Positions 1-9,700 of a stretch of DNA of 24,145 nt are shown here, piece after piece; positions within the stretch are counted from its first letter, which is position 1, and every line of letters starts with the position of its first letter. The stretch spans positions 1 to 24,145 of the forward strand of contig JADRCO010000960.1 in NCBI GenBank assembly GCA_021464525.1. Reading direction: 5' to 3'. The notes beneath the pieces are model-generated. The model was not told the DNA's origin, did not search any database, and saw only the letters and a program-made list of their open reading frames with translations. The translations under genes were made by a program, and so were the position numbers. This stretch comes from Rhizophagus sp. LPA8_4_AMF (lineage: Eukaryota; Glomeromycota; Glomeromycetes; Glomerales; Glomeraceae).

Positions 1-120
1 GTACAATAAATGTAATAATTTATGGTTACTCACTGACTTTTGGTAGGCCACTGTACATTAGCAAATATATAGTATATATAGTACATGCTGTAGTAAATTT
101 ATATTACCTCTTACCGTTTA

Positions 121-366
121 GCACTGCATAAAATACCCCGAGTATTTTACAAAATACTTGATTTAAAAATTGAATAATACCCACGAGTATTTCGTGAGAT
201 GCCGGGTATTATATGAGGGGGATACAGTATAATTTTGACCAGAATTAAGCTTAAGTTACCAGAATTAAAGGGGGGTATTAATCGAGAGTAAAATTTTTAT
301 ATCTAGTAAAATACCCGGGTCTTTTAAAGTGGGGGTACGCCCAAAGGGGGATATTTTATGCAGTGC
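121..366. mobile_element. Non-autonomous inverted-repeat element (MITE-like), 246 bp
   Basis: The ends form a near-perfect terminal inverted repeat. GCACTGCATAAAATACCCC at 121-139 matches the reverse complement of 347-366 with one mismatch. The interior has no coding capacity but is full of short GGGTAT/ATACCC words in both orientations (for example near 133, 179, 204, 271, 312), so the element could fold back extensively. No convincing target-site duplication is visible on either side, so the superfamily is undetermined. The CACTG/CAGTG ends would suit an hAT-type element, but that is inference. Confidence 0.6.
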
Positions 367-375
367 CATCCATTT

Positions 376-507
376 TTGCGTCGGAGTCACGTGACGTCAC
401 GCAAATTTCCAAAAAAGGAAATTTCCATGAATATTATTTAATTCCGGCCGGAATTAAGGAATTACGATTTTATTGGGATTTGGGATTTGGGATGGGAGTC
501 CCATCCC
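376..507. repeat. Cluster of palindromes next to the MITE
   Basis: Four inverted repeats lie within 132 bp. The first, at 376-403, is a near-palindrome beginning TTGCGT and ending ACGCAA, with GTCACGTGAC (388-397) and an overlapping TGACGTCA at its centre. The second is AAATTTCC at 403-410 paired with GGAAATTT at 417-424. The third is a perfect 20-bp palindrome at 438-457 centred on CCGGCCGG. The fourth is GGGATGGGA at 489-497 paired with TCCCATCCC at 499-507. A degenerate copy of the CCGGCC palindrome occurs near 17821. This looks like repeat-element DNA; a regulatory role for the CACGTG and TGACGTCA words is possible but not shown. Confidence 0.6.
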
Positions 508-544
508 ATTTAAATGGGCGGCAAGTATAGTTACGGTACGTTTC

Positions 545-910
545 GCCGAAGTTCATTTCGCCGAAAATGTTAGTGATTAATGTATTTCCTTGATCATTAA
601 CAATTCATGCTCAACGTATAAATTTTCTTTAAAATATTTCATTTTCATTTTATGATATCTTGTTTTTAAACAAACGTGGCTTATTACTGTATAATGTATT
701 AACTAATTCGTTTATCTTTTCAAAAAAAAGCAAATTAAAAAATTCCATATTTTCGGCGAAATGTCCCGGTGAAATGGCTTCGCTGAAATGGGTTTCGAAA
801 GATGGCGGGAAAATGCCATTTCAACGAAATAGAACTCCGGTGAAATATCCCTTCGGCGACGGTGAAATTAATTGATTCGACAAAATGGGTTTCGGTGAAA
901 GGACTTCAGC
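545..910. mobile_element. GAAATG-rich repeat element with degenerate terminal inverted repeats
   Basis: Words such as TTCGGCGAAATG, GGTGAAATGG and GCTGAAATGGG recur between 748 and 900, so this is a degenerate simple-repeat interior. The left end (545-566, GCCGAAGTTCATTTCGCC...) and the reverse complement of the right end (890-910) match at about 18 of 22 positions with one gap. A 71-codon open frame at 660-875 lies across the repeat and is considered fortuitous. The right end lies about 70 bp from the stop codon of the kinase-like gene. Family unknown; probably a non-autonomous element. Confidence 0.45.
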
Positions 911-983
911 ACCAATAAAGTATATGATAATTATAGATTTAATTAGAATAATTAAATAACACAATATTGTATCTTTATTAATT

Positions 984-2498
984 TCATTCGTTGTTATAAT
1001 CTGGTGAATTTATAGGATTTGGTAAATCTACAAACATAAAACCTCTACTAGTATAAACAGAATCATGATCTTTCTCATACGAAGTTGGAATATTTGGTAT
1101 CTCTTTATCAGCTTCTTCAAATATGATTTTAATCTCTTCTTTTTTATTAATAGAATGAAACCAAAAATTAAATGTCTTATATAACGCATTAGCTTTTGGT
1201 CTTTGATTTTGATTTGCATTCATGCATCTATAAGCTAATTTCTTATAAATTTCAGGAGTTCCTTTTCCGAATTCTGGTCTGAGTCCATTACATATAGCTA
1301 CAGATAGACTTGAATCATGTTTCCTATCATGAAAAGGTGGTTTCCCAGATGATAGTTCGGCCATAATTATACCAAAACTGTAAATGTCAGAAGATAATGT
1401 GTATGGTCCCCCGTTCAAAACTTCTGGAGCAATATATGGCAACACACCATATATTTTATTAACTGATTTTTGTTCATTTAATGGTCCAAATAATCCAAAA
1501 TCTGATATATAAAATATATTATCATTTTGTAATATATTTCCACTATGAAAATTGTTGTGAAAATAGCCTAATTCATGTAAATTATTAAGATCTGTTATTA
1601 AATGGTATAAGCATAAAATTTTGTTCTTCCATAAAATGTTATTGAAATTACTCGAAAGGATACATCTCAAGTTTCCTTTGTTTGCGAATTGTATAATGAT
1701 TAAAAATTCATTAGATTTTGGATCCTTAGTTATTCCGTAAACTTTTAATGAATGTGCATTTGATTTACACAAATCAAAATATGTTTTAATCTGTATAAAT
1801 ATAACGTAAATATAACAGAATTTTAGTAAAAAATATATTATGTTAACATTATTAATTTATAATTTTTTTATATACAGGCACTCTCGATAAACTCATCCGT
1901 TATATTAGAAAAATCTGATATATCAATATCGAAATAAATTAGCCCAACCCGATTAAAATCGAAAGTTCCGGTTTATCGAGACTGCCGATGTATTAGTAAG
2001 AAAAAAAAGACATAAATATACCTCATTTAAATATTCAGCTGATATATTCTGCGATCCATTTAACTTTTTTAAAGCAACTTTCATAGGTTTAGAATCAAAT
2101 TTTTTCCAACTCCCATCATATTGCTTAGCATATCTTTTCTTGCCATTAATCCACGTTGCAGAATATACTTTGGAAAAGCCTCCCTCGCCAATTAGTTTTA
2201 TACTTTTAAATTTATTAAATGGTACCCATTCTAGACATGATGGACCAATATCATAATAATCATCATCATAAAAAATATCGTCAACGGAAGTATCAACATC
2301 AAATGATGCTTCATAAATTCCATCTTTAATAAATTTATCAACATCATCATTTCCACTGGTCCATCCTTCAATCATTCTAAATGGATCACATTTTTTACAC
2401 CATAATTTTTTAGTAAATTGTCTATTACAATATGAACAATTTTTACGATTAGTATTTACAAAACTTTTTAATTTATTAAATAGAGACTTAGGTTTCAT
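984..2498 (-). CDS. Protein kinase-like protein, probable pseudokinase (two exons)
   Basis: Two exons (2498-2022 and 1790-984) join in phase 0 into 427 residues. The join restores the kinase alpha-C segment L-N-E|I-K-T-Y. Residues 21-37 hold a C-x2-C...C-x2-C motif, possibly zinc-binding, followed by an acidic stretch (67-83). The kinase domain follows: glycine loop GEGGFSKVY (104-112), VALK lysine K144, glutamate E159, catalytic loop (237-246), DFG (256-258), APE (280-282), DIYSFG, and a distal RP motif. The catalytic loop reads HNNFHSGNIL, where active kinases of this TKL-like class have H-x-D. The catalytic Asp is therefore Asn (codon AAT at residue 239), while Lys144, the loop Asn244 and the DFG Asp remain. 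This predicts nucleotide binding with weak or no phosphotransfer. The start ATG at 2498 precedes the Cys motif directly. The intron has a TACTAAA branch-like site, an AG acceptor and an inserted MITE. The family is greatly expanded in Rhizophagus (recall). Substrate unknown. Confidence 0.85.
1791..2021 (-). other. Intron of the kinase-like gene, enlarged by an insertion
   Basis: On the minus strand the intron starts GTATATTT after exon base 2022 and ends TTTATACAG before exon base 1790. A TACTAAAAT branch-like sequence lies about 35 nt before the acceptor. It is 231 nt long, while the other introns in the window are 79-96 nt. Removing the 116-bp element and one TA copy leaves about 113 nt. 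Confidence 0.8.
1875..1990. mobile_element. Tigger/pogo-like MITE inside the kinase-gene intron, 116 bp
   Basis: The left end CAGGCACTCTCGATAAAC (1875-1892) matches the reverse complement of the right end (CATCGGCAGTCTCGATAAAC, 1990-1971) with one substitution and a small indel. TA dinucleotides at 1873-1874 and 1991-1992 flank the element, as expected for the Tc1/mariner superfamily. CTCGATAA-type ends resemble pogo/Tigger elements (family recall). There is no coding capacity, so it would need a transposase supplied in trans. Confidence 0.65.
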
Positions 2499-4731
2499 TT
2501 AATTTTTTTTTTTTCAAATCTATAAAGATCAAATGTTACTTGGAAAATAATTTTTTAAATCAAAGTCAGTTTCTAAGAAAACTGCAATATATAATTTTTT
2601 TTTTAAGTAATGGCGCAGTAATTGTTATGATTACACGATATGTATTACTAATGTTATATTTTTCGACAAAATAAATATTATTTTCACAGTTCTCGGAAAA
2701 ACTATTCTTCTGTTATCAAATTTCAAATTTGTTGTATTGGCGTTCATTTGTTTGGTATTATATTCTGCGTATTTTGATCTAAATGATTGGTGGGTCGTTA
2801 AGAAACCGTCGGTTAATTTTAACGTTTAAATCTATTCGTTGAAAAAAATAAATTACAATGATAGTAATGCAATACATTAGGATTATAATTGGAGTTTTAA
2901 AATATACTTCATTTATTTCCAGAATATCAACTATGCGTATAACAAAATCAATATATAATTGAAAAATTGATAAATTAATTATAAACAAATTGGATAAGCG
3001 AATAAAAATATGATCCGAACGAAACTAACTTACTTGTATGATGAATATTAAGTAAATGAATGCAATTATTAAATTTTTTATAATATAATATTTATGGACC
3101 ATTTATAATATGTTGAGATACAATATGATGTTGTATTAATTTGAAGATATAATGGATGTTATCATTCATTTATGTATGCATATCAGAGATAGTAGTAGGT
3201 AATTTGAAAAAAATAAACAAACAATAATTAGAATTTTGACATAATTTAAACTTCCATTATATATTCATCTATTTTTCTTTCTAAAAAAAAATTCACATCA
3301 TCGACATCCTGTTGGGGATGTATTACCCTTTTAGTTCACAATCACAGCAACCGATTGCGCATCAAGTTAATCCCATTATCAATTTATCCAATCTATTAAT
3401 TATCTTTTAACGGAAAGATTGTCGGTCTAGATTGCGAATTCATTTTTAAAACGCATGGGCAACACAAACAACTAATCCGTCACGTATAAAAGTATTGCAA
3501 ACTATGGTCGAACTTTCGTGTAAAAGTAACTTAATTACTTGATTTTTTATTTATAGTTGTACTTTGTAACAAAAATAATTAAAGTCATTGTATGATTCAT
3601 TTATGATTGACAGATTTTAACCACTTTGTCTATAGATAAAAAATTTTAGGAATACATAATAATAATAATACATATACAGCATCATAAATGCTACTAAGCA
3701 TTTTATAGTAATATTCATTATAATATCCTCGTGTAAACATAAATGTAATCACTAATCAGCGTTTATTTATAGTACAGTTAAAATTAAATAATATGCTATG
3801 TTTATCCTTACTCTTAATGGGAGAGAAATTTATCGAAAATTCAGACAATTCTTTCCTTTTTTGAATAATTCTGCCTGGATTATGTAATTACGGTCCTGAA
3901 AGAAACGCCCACGTAAAAAAAGGTTTATATTCCATGTTGTAACCCCAATTATGAAACTTATTCTACTTGAAACAGATTCATGAGATTTTCAAAAAACATG
4001 GAGATATAATGAAAATATTCGCAATAATTTTTTATTTACAGGGCGTACAGCTAATAAAAAACCAGAATTCGAAACAAATCCTAAATTAGTATTTAAAAAT
4101 TAAAAAAAGAAATATTTTACCTAATATTAGTTGTAAAAAAACTAAAAATACTTAATTTAATTGGTTAAAGAAAATCATTTTTTAGGTAATAATTTTTTAT
4201 ATTAAATGCACAAAATTATATTAAACAAGGGCAACTCGCCGAATTCCGGATGATGATCACTTATTAAAAATTTTTGCATAATACCTGGTATTTGGACTTT
4301 TATATTATATTGTAAAAGATACTGTACGATAATGTTTATTAAATCATTGTGAATCCATCACAGCAAATACAAATAAAATCTACATAAAATCTACATAATA
4401 TTGAAATTAATACAAGTTAAAAAAATGTAGACCACAAAGTAATTATCAACAAACATTGTTTATCTTAATTTTAATGAAGAGGATTATAAGAAGAATTCTA
4501 TAACTGAAAATAAAAAATTTTTTATGCATAATAATAATTTAGGATACACTTATACTGTATGTAATTTAAGAGATGTAATCATATGATATAATAACGACAA
4601 CGATCAAAAGTTGAATAAAAAAACAAATAGAAATGTGATCCTAAGCGAAACGTATTTATGTATAAGGTGTCTAGTATTTAATCTAATTATGTGTAAATAG
4701 TACTAAGTCTTATTCTCTAAGTTGATGATGG
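2499..4731. other. Intergenic DNA, no supported gene
   Basis: A+T-rich spacer. At 3293-3410 there is a higher-complexity patch with a short plus-strand frame (ATG 3318, stop TAA 3408-3410, 30 residues, starting MYYPFSSQSQQ). It could be an exon relic, but its length is expected by chance. A 69-codon minus-strand frame at 2779-2988 is Ile/Phe-rich and has no further support. A short AAT repeat lies near 3658-3671. No tRNA was recognised. Confidence 0.5.
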
Positions 4732-4926
4732 TTATGATCCATTGAAAAAAGAATCTATCAATGGATCATTAGTAATTATTTGTCGAGGAAGATTCTTAAT
4801 GCAGTTTAATGTAGCTTGGTGAATGTGTAATCTGCTCACAGTTCTGTTCATGTTTCGTTGTCTTCGCTTCTGTCTCCTTCGATCAACATTATTTCTTGGA
4901 GTTCTTGATGTTCTATCTGAAGGCAT
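4732..4926 (-). CDS. Small basic protein, member 1 of a novel small-protein family
   Basis: An intronless 64-residue frame from ATG (4926) to TAA (4732). I do not recognise a described family. Residues 16-24 (RRRQKRRQR) are a strongly basic run that could be a nuclear-localisation or nucleic-acid-binding patch (inference). The C-terminus (40-63) carries the family motif: LP at 46-47, QII at 49-51, ND at 53-54, I at 57, FFNG at 60-63. Against the 83-residue gene at 21261-21512, about 14 of 24 residues are identical over this motif, which argues that both are real genes although the frame alone is short. There is no signal peptide or membrane segment. The leader on the minus strand contains 51 consecutive A residues starting about 27 nt upstream of the ATG. 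A C-terminal extension is impossible because of the stop, but an unseen upstream exon cannot be excluded. Confidence 0.6.
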   Translation of the reverse strand: MPSDRTSRTPRNNVDRRRQKRRQRNMNRTVSRLHIHQATLNCIKNLPRQIITNDPLIDSFFNGS

Positions 4927-4951
4927 ATTGTAACGTATTATTGTGTTTCGA

Positions 4952-4953
<2 letters not shown>

Positions 4954-5004
<51 letters not shown>
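4954..5004. repeat. 51-nt homopolymer T tract
   Basis: An uninterrupted run of T on the plus strand, followed after a 14-bp interruption by a second run of about 14 T (5019-5032). On the minus strand this is poly(dA) immediately upstream of the small gene at 4732-4926, where it could act as a nucleosome-excluding promoter element. Length is uncertain, as homopolymers sequence and assemble poorly. Confidence 0.9.
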
Positions 5005-5005
<1 letters not shown>

Positions 5006-5281
5006 ATTTTATTTGATCTTTTTTTTTTTTTTATTTGAATCTGTTTTTTTAGATCTTTTTTTTAAAAAAATTTTATTTAGATAAAAAAAAGGATGAGTTT
5101 GAGTTTGAAAAAAAAGTGACATTTATATATTGGAAATTTTTGTTCACCACCGTTAATATGTTAATAATGACTCATACATATTCTAAATAAATATGGATTC
5201 TTGTCAACCATAAACGTTTCTAAAGGCGTATAACCTAATTAATTATACAATAAATTTATTGCAATATATAATAGGGTTAAA

Positions 5282-5536
5282 TTATATATATGCATCATCA
5301 AACTGTGCCATCTTTAATTTTACTTGAAACTCTTCATTTGAGAGATGTTCAATAGTATTTAACATATGGGAATAAAAAGGCGCCTGATCTGTCATGTGCT
5401 GATTCAATCAATCAATAAATTCTTTTTTTTTATATTTGCCTTTGCAATTATTAAAAAAATTTAACGTATGATCCTTTTTAATTAAGAATTTCCAAACATA
5501 TACCATACTATAAAGTGCTTTATAATACAGTACTCC
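5282..5536 (-). pseudogene. Decayed ORF fragment with in-frame TGA, unknown product
   Basis: On the minus strand a frame is open from 5536 (after a TAG at 5539-5537) for 42 codons, meets TGA at 5410-5408, then continues for 41 codons to TAA at 5284-5282. The downstream half (ATG at 5395, 37 residues) reads MTDQAPFYSHMLNTIEHLS... and is mixed-composition and acidic, unlike the Ile/Lys/Phe-rich chance frames around it. The upstream half includes YSMVYVWKFLIKKDHTL. The TGA stands where one substitution would give Trp. I do not recognise the family; it could be the 3' end of a dead host gene or of a transposon gene. Neither half is long enough to be significant alone at this base composition. Confidence 0.35.
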
Positions 5537-6480
5537 CTAATTAGCCGACATATAAATGTATATTTTTAATTGTAATAACTATGTAAATGATACATTTCTT
5601 CGTCGCATATAGTAAAATCAAATTTATCAACATAATGCCGACTCCGACGATTACTTTGTTATAAACAACTTAATTATGTATGTTTTTTAGAGTTATCTGC
5701 ATAATATATATCGTGTAATCATATTGGTTGTACTTTTGAAATTAAAGTTATTTATTTGTATAGTAAGTCAATATATTTATATTTTTATTACATAAGTACA
5801 CATAAAAATTGACTGGTATACTGTTATCATCGTTATCGGCGTAATCTATTTTATTTTCTTATCTCTAAGGTCATGAGATTTGTTATGAAAGTAGAACAAT
5901 AGTAAGCCATTCAGGTTGTTTTCAATTATTATGTTTAAAATATGAAACAATCATCTTTTTTATTCTATAAAATAGAAATAATTGTTAATGATTCAGGAAA
6001 TATTGAAATAATTATCATAAAATAATCATCATAAAAGAATTATTAAAAGAATTCTGCGATTGGAAAATTAAAATTTTATTATTTTATACATAAGTGGATA
6101 TACTGTAAGTTTTATTTCATTTATAAGATTATTTTATTCATCACTTCCTGTTGTATTATTACAATAATTTAATTAATTTGGATTATATATAAATAACAGA
6201 CTTGTAAATAATAAGGCTTATTCAGTCATTAGTCTTATTATAATAAATAAAATATTTATATTATAATCCATTAACGTTATCTGGCAATCTAGTATATAGT
6301 AAAAGATAACATGATGCTATTAATGTTCAACGTTAAATTTATTGTAAACAAATCGGGCTGATCTTAATTAAGCATAATCTAATTAAACTTTATAAATACG
6401 AAAATAGGAGATAAATGATATCAAATTATGTATATCACAATCAGAATGTAATTAACAATTAAGTTTTAAAAAAAAGAAAG
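5537..6480. other. Intergenic DNA, nothing recognised
   Basis: Very A+T-rich spacer with many short ATTATT/AATAAT words. I see no coding frame with convincing composition, no inverted repeats of note and no RNA gene. Confidence 0.5.
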
Positions 6481-9400
6481 CGGGATGGAATTTTAATGCA
6501 TGTAATGTGAATGCTTTTTAATAAAATACCTCAATAATACACGAGTACTAGTAAATTTACAATATCTGATATAGTATTTTTTCGTCGAAATATCTTACGA
6601 AATATTTTCAATCAAATCTAACAAATCTAATAATTAATGCTTTAAATAACTCTTTATGAGAGGTAAGTAGATATCTTTACGAATAGAAAGAACGTTTACC
6701 TGCAATATTTTTTTTAGTTATAAACAAAAGAAAAGAAGGTTTTTTTTGTTTGTTGCATCTAATTAAAATTGTGCAATCACATTGATTTCACGAAGATTAT
6801 ATTGCGTAAATAAATTTTCTTAATTATTTTTATTTATTTTTTTTTTTTAAAAAAAAAAATTATTTTATTTACATGAATGATTTATTAATCTTTTCGTTGC
6901 ATCAAAGAAGTGTTCGTTTAAGTAATCATCTTACCGCATATTCTAGAATAACCATAATAAATAATAAGAGTGCATGATAATATAGTTATTGAGTATGATA
7001 TACCTCCGATGTTGTATCGTCTAGTGTAAAAAACTATACTGCATAAATAAAAAAACTAAACTTATAGATAAAACTATACTGTATAGATTTTCGTCAACTA
7101 TACTATACAACATCGGAGGTATATATCATACTCAATATCGTTTATCATATAAAAATTTTCAGGTTGCTTTATAAATTATTTAAAAAGCAAGATAAATTTA
7201 ATCTGAATGAATGTAATAATGTATGTACACAAAACCATACGTCATCTCAATGTTTGATACTTTTAAATAAATTTATGTAATTATTGTTTTGTATATTAGA
7301 ATTTTTTGGAGATTACTTAGCAAATTTTTTTTACTTATCACATATTGCACTTTATATCACGAGATAGTTAATTAATTCTAGCCAATAATACTATTCCGAA
7401 ATGTAGATTAATGATTTTTTAAAAATACGGAACGGAATTTACCGTAAAACACAATATAAATTTACTTTTAATACAATATCTCTCACAATATTAATCAATT
7501 ATTACATAATAAATTAATTATATAATAACTTTTATTAACATTTATGAGAATTCATTTATAGAAAGATTATAATCATATACATATAATATAGTAAATATAT
7601 AATGTATATTATAAATTAGATGAAAGATTTATTTTTTCCTTATCATTCACATGACCCAGCCTAATATAAATTGTGCGATCATATTCCCTAATCATTTTAA
7701 TTATTTTCAAAAGCCCCTATTTTTTATTCACTTCTCGCATCAAAGATTCGTTTGGATGATCATACCGTATATGTGATTTTAGAAGGAATAACTAACATAT
7801 TTAACTCCTGATATTTGGCGAATTGGTGCGTTATCAGAAGTCATAAGATCCAAACAAAGCCACAATGAAATTTCTTTTTCATATACTGTGCACTGTTTGT
7901 TTTTTTATATATTATTTATATGTTTTTAATACATTATATTATGCACATTACGTCACATTTAATCTTATTTTAAACTCATTATCATCTCATTGAAATAATT
8001 TTTTAAATAGGCTTTATAATAAAGCTATTAGATAATTAAATTTTATATGTAAAACAAAAAAAAAAAGTGATATTCAAAAAATTATCACCGAATCGGAATT
8101 TAAATTAATAATAATTTTTACAAAAATTACTTTTTATACGATACCTTTATTACATCTTTGCGATTTTCCACAATTTCAAATCTAGTAATTTTTCCGTATA
8201 TTGAGAAAAAAATTTCTTATTTGTATAACTTATAATAAAGTTAATATATTAATAACTCCTATGGGAAAAGATCACACATAGTACCTTTTTTTTTTAGATA
8301 TAAATGATTATATTATATCTGTGTTTATAACTATAGAAATTTTAGTTATTTCATATTAATAATAAAAAAAAAAGGTTATATCACCTTACGGCATATTCCA
8401 GAATATACAGTATAATAGATCTCAATAGATGCGCATCTGTAGCGGATAATACGTTTTAGATTGTTTTACGTGTTAAAAAAAAATAGGTTATAAAATTTGA
8501 GCTTTTCAGTTTTCTTTATTCGACAAGTTAAGAGATAAAAATTAAATTTAATCCGATGAAATGAATAAAATGAACAAAGTCACATATAATTACATAACTT
8601 GTTTCATCCTTTACAAATTAATGCTTATTGTATAATCAACATTTATTTATTATTTATTATTTTCTAATTCTTTTTTTTTTTTTTTATTCGGGTCTTACAT
8701 CCGGTGTGAATGATAAAAATGCAATACGTGACATCTCAATAGAACAGGAATACAAGTATTTTTTATTATAATGCAGTATCTTCCACAATAACAATCAAAT
8801 CTAGAAATTATAATTACAGAAAGATATAATATATATACATATACAAATATTTTTATGTATAAATAAATTAAATGAAAGATTTAATATATTTATTTGGCCT
8901 AATATAAATTGTACAATCACATTCTCTAATCTTATTTATTTTTCAACTATTGATTTTAGTTAGCGAACTCTATTTTTGTCGAAATAATTAATTTTTATGC
9001 ATCAAAGGCTGAATTATACATAAGGACCTTTATTTGAAACTCGAAATATTTTGGCGTTCAATCTTAGGTCATGGGGTTCAAATAGAACAATCAACAAGGC
9101 AACCTTGTTAATAAAGAAATTTGGCGATATGTACTTCTCAATCTTTTTTTCTTTCAAAGATAAAGAATAATCGGGTATAATAAATAAAGTCACAAAAAAT
9201 TTCTTTTATCATAAGCTGTGCAACATTTGTATATGCATAAATAATATTAGTATGTTGATTTTTTTTTGTTCTAATAAAAAAATTATATATATTGCGTTAC
9301 TTTAAATCATCAATGAATTATTAATTTACTTAGTATATTTGCAATATGTACAATCGTAAAATTTTGTATCAATATATCATTCGATAGGAATTGAAATTAA

Positions 9401-9700
9401 TAATTTTTTACATGAATGACTTTTAATACAATACCTTCATCGTATTTTTCGCAATATTAAATCTAATCATCGAGAAAATTAAAATTCTTACGTATATAAC
9501 AGATAATAAAATTAATGTATTAATAATGGAATTTTTTGAGAAAAGAAATTAAAGAAAATTCCTTTACAGAAAAGATCTTACGTCGTATAATATGTTTTTT
9601 TAGATACAAACAAACTAATATGACGAAGGATTCTTTGTTTGTTAGTTGATGATCTAAAAGTCGTGTAACCGACCGCATTGTAGCTCAATGTTAATTGATG
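6480..9700. repeat. Diverged tandem duplication, period about 1.3 kb
   Basis: Short blocks recur in the same order and orientation. ACTTTTAATACAATATCT at 7464 recurs at 9419 with one change, and a weaker copy is at 8129. CCTAATATAAATTGTGCGAT at 7660 recurs at 8898 with two changes, and a relative is at 6758. GCATCAAAG occurs at 6899, 7737 and 8999. A CACAA..AAATTTCTTTT block occurs at 7861 and 9191. Spacings between matching blocks of the two main units (about 7.43-8.70 and 8.73-9.70 kb) are 1238-1330 bp. A more decayed unit occupies about 6.5-7.0 kb. No coding frame is visible, so this is either an old duplication of spacer DNA or the remains of a repeated element. Confidence 0.5.
6988..7136. 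mobile_element. MITE with about 30-bp terminal inverted repeats, 149 bp
   Basis: The left arm at 6988-7017 (starting ATTGAGTATGATATACCTCC) equals the reverse complement of the right arm at 7105-7136 except for a 2-bp AT insertion in the right arm. The interior contains two copies of AAACTATACTG(C/T)ATA (near 7030 and 7072) and a third partial copy near 7096. There is no coding capacity and no clear target-site duplication. The near identity of the arms suggests a fairly recent insertion into the older tandem duplication. Confidence 0.65.

Noticed and set aside
660-875. 71-codon plus-strand frame
   Set aside because: It lies across the GAAATG-rich repeat element, starts at an alternative codon and has no domain; its openness follows from the repeat.
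1028-1219. 63-codon minus-strand frame
   Set aside because: Shadow frame inside exon 2 of the kinase-like gene.
2779-2988. 69-codon minus-strand frame rich in Ile and Phe
   Set aside because: Composition is what random A+T-rich DNA gives, and there is no neighbouring exon or motif.
9055-9095. GGGGTTCAAATAG resembling a tRNA T-arm
   Set aside because: No cloverleaf could be drawn from the flanking sequence.
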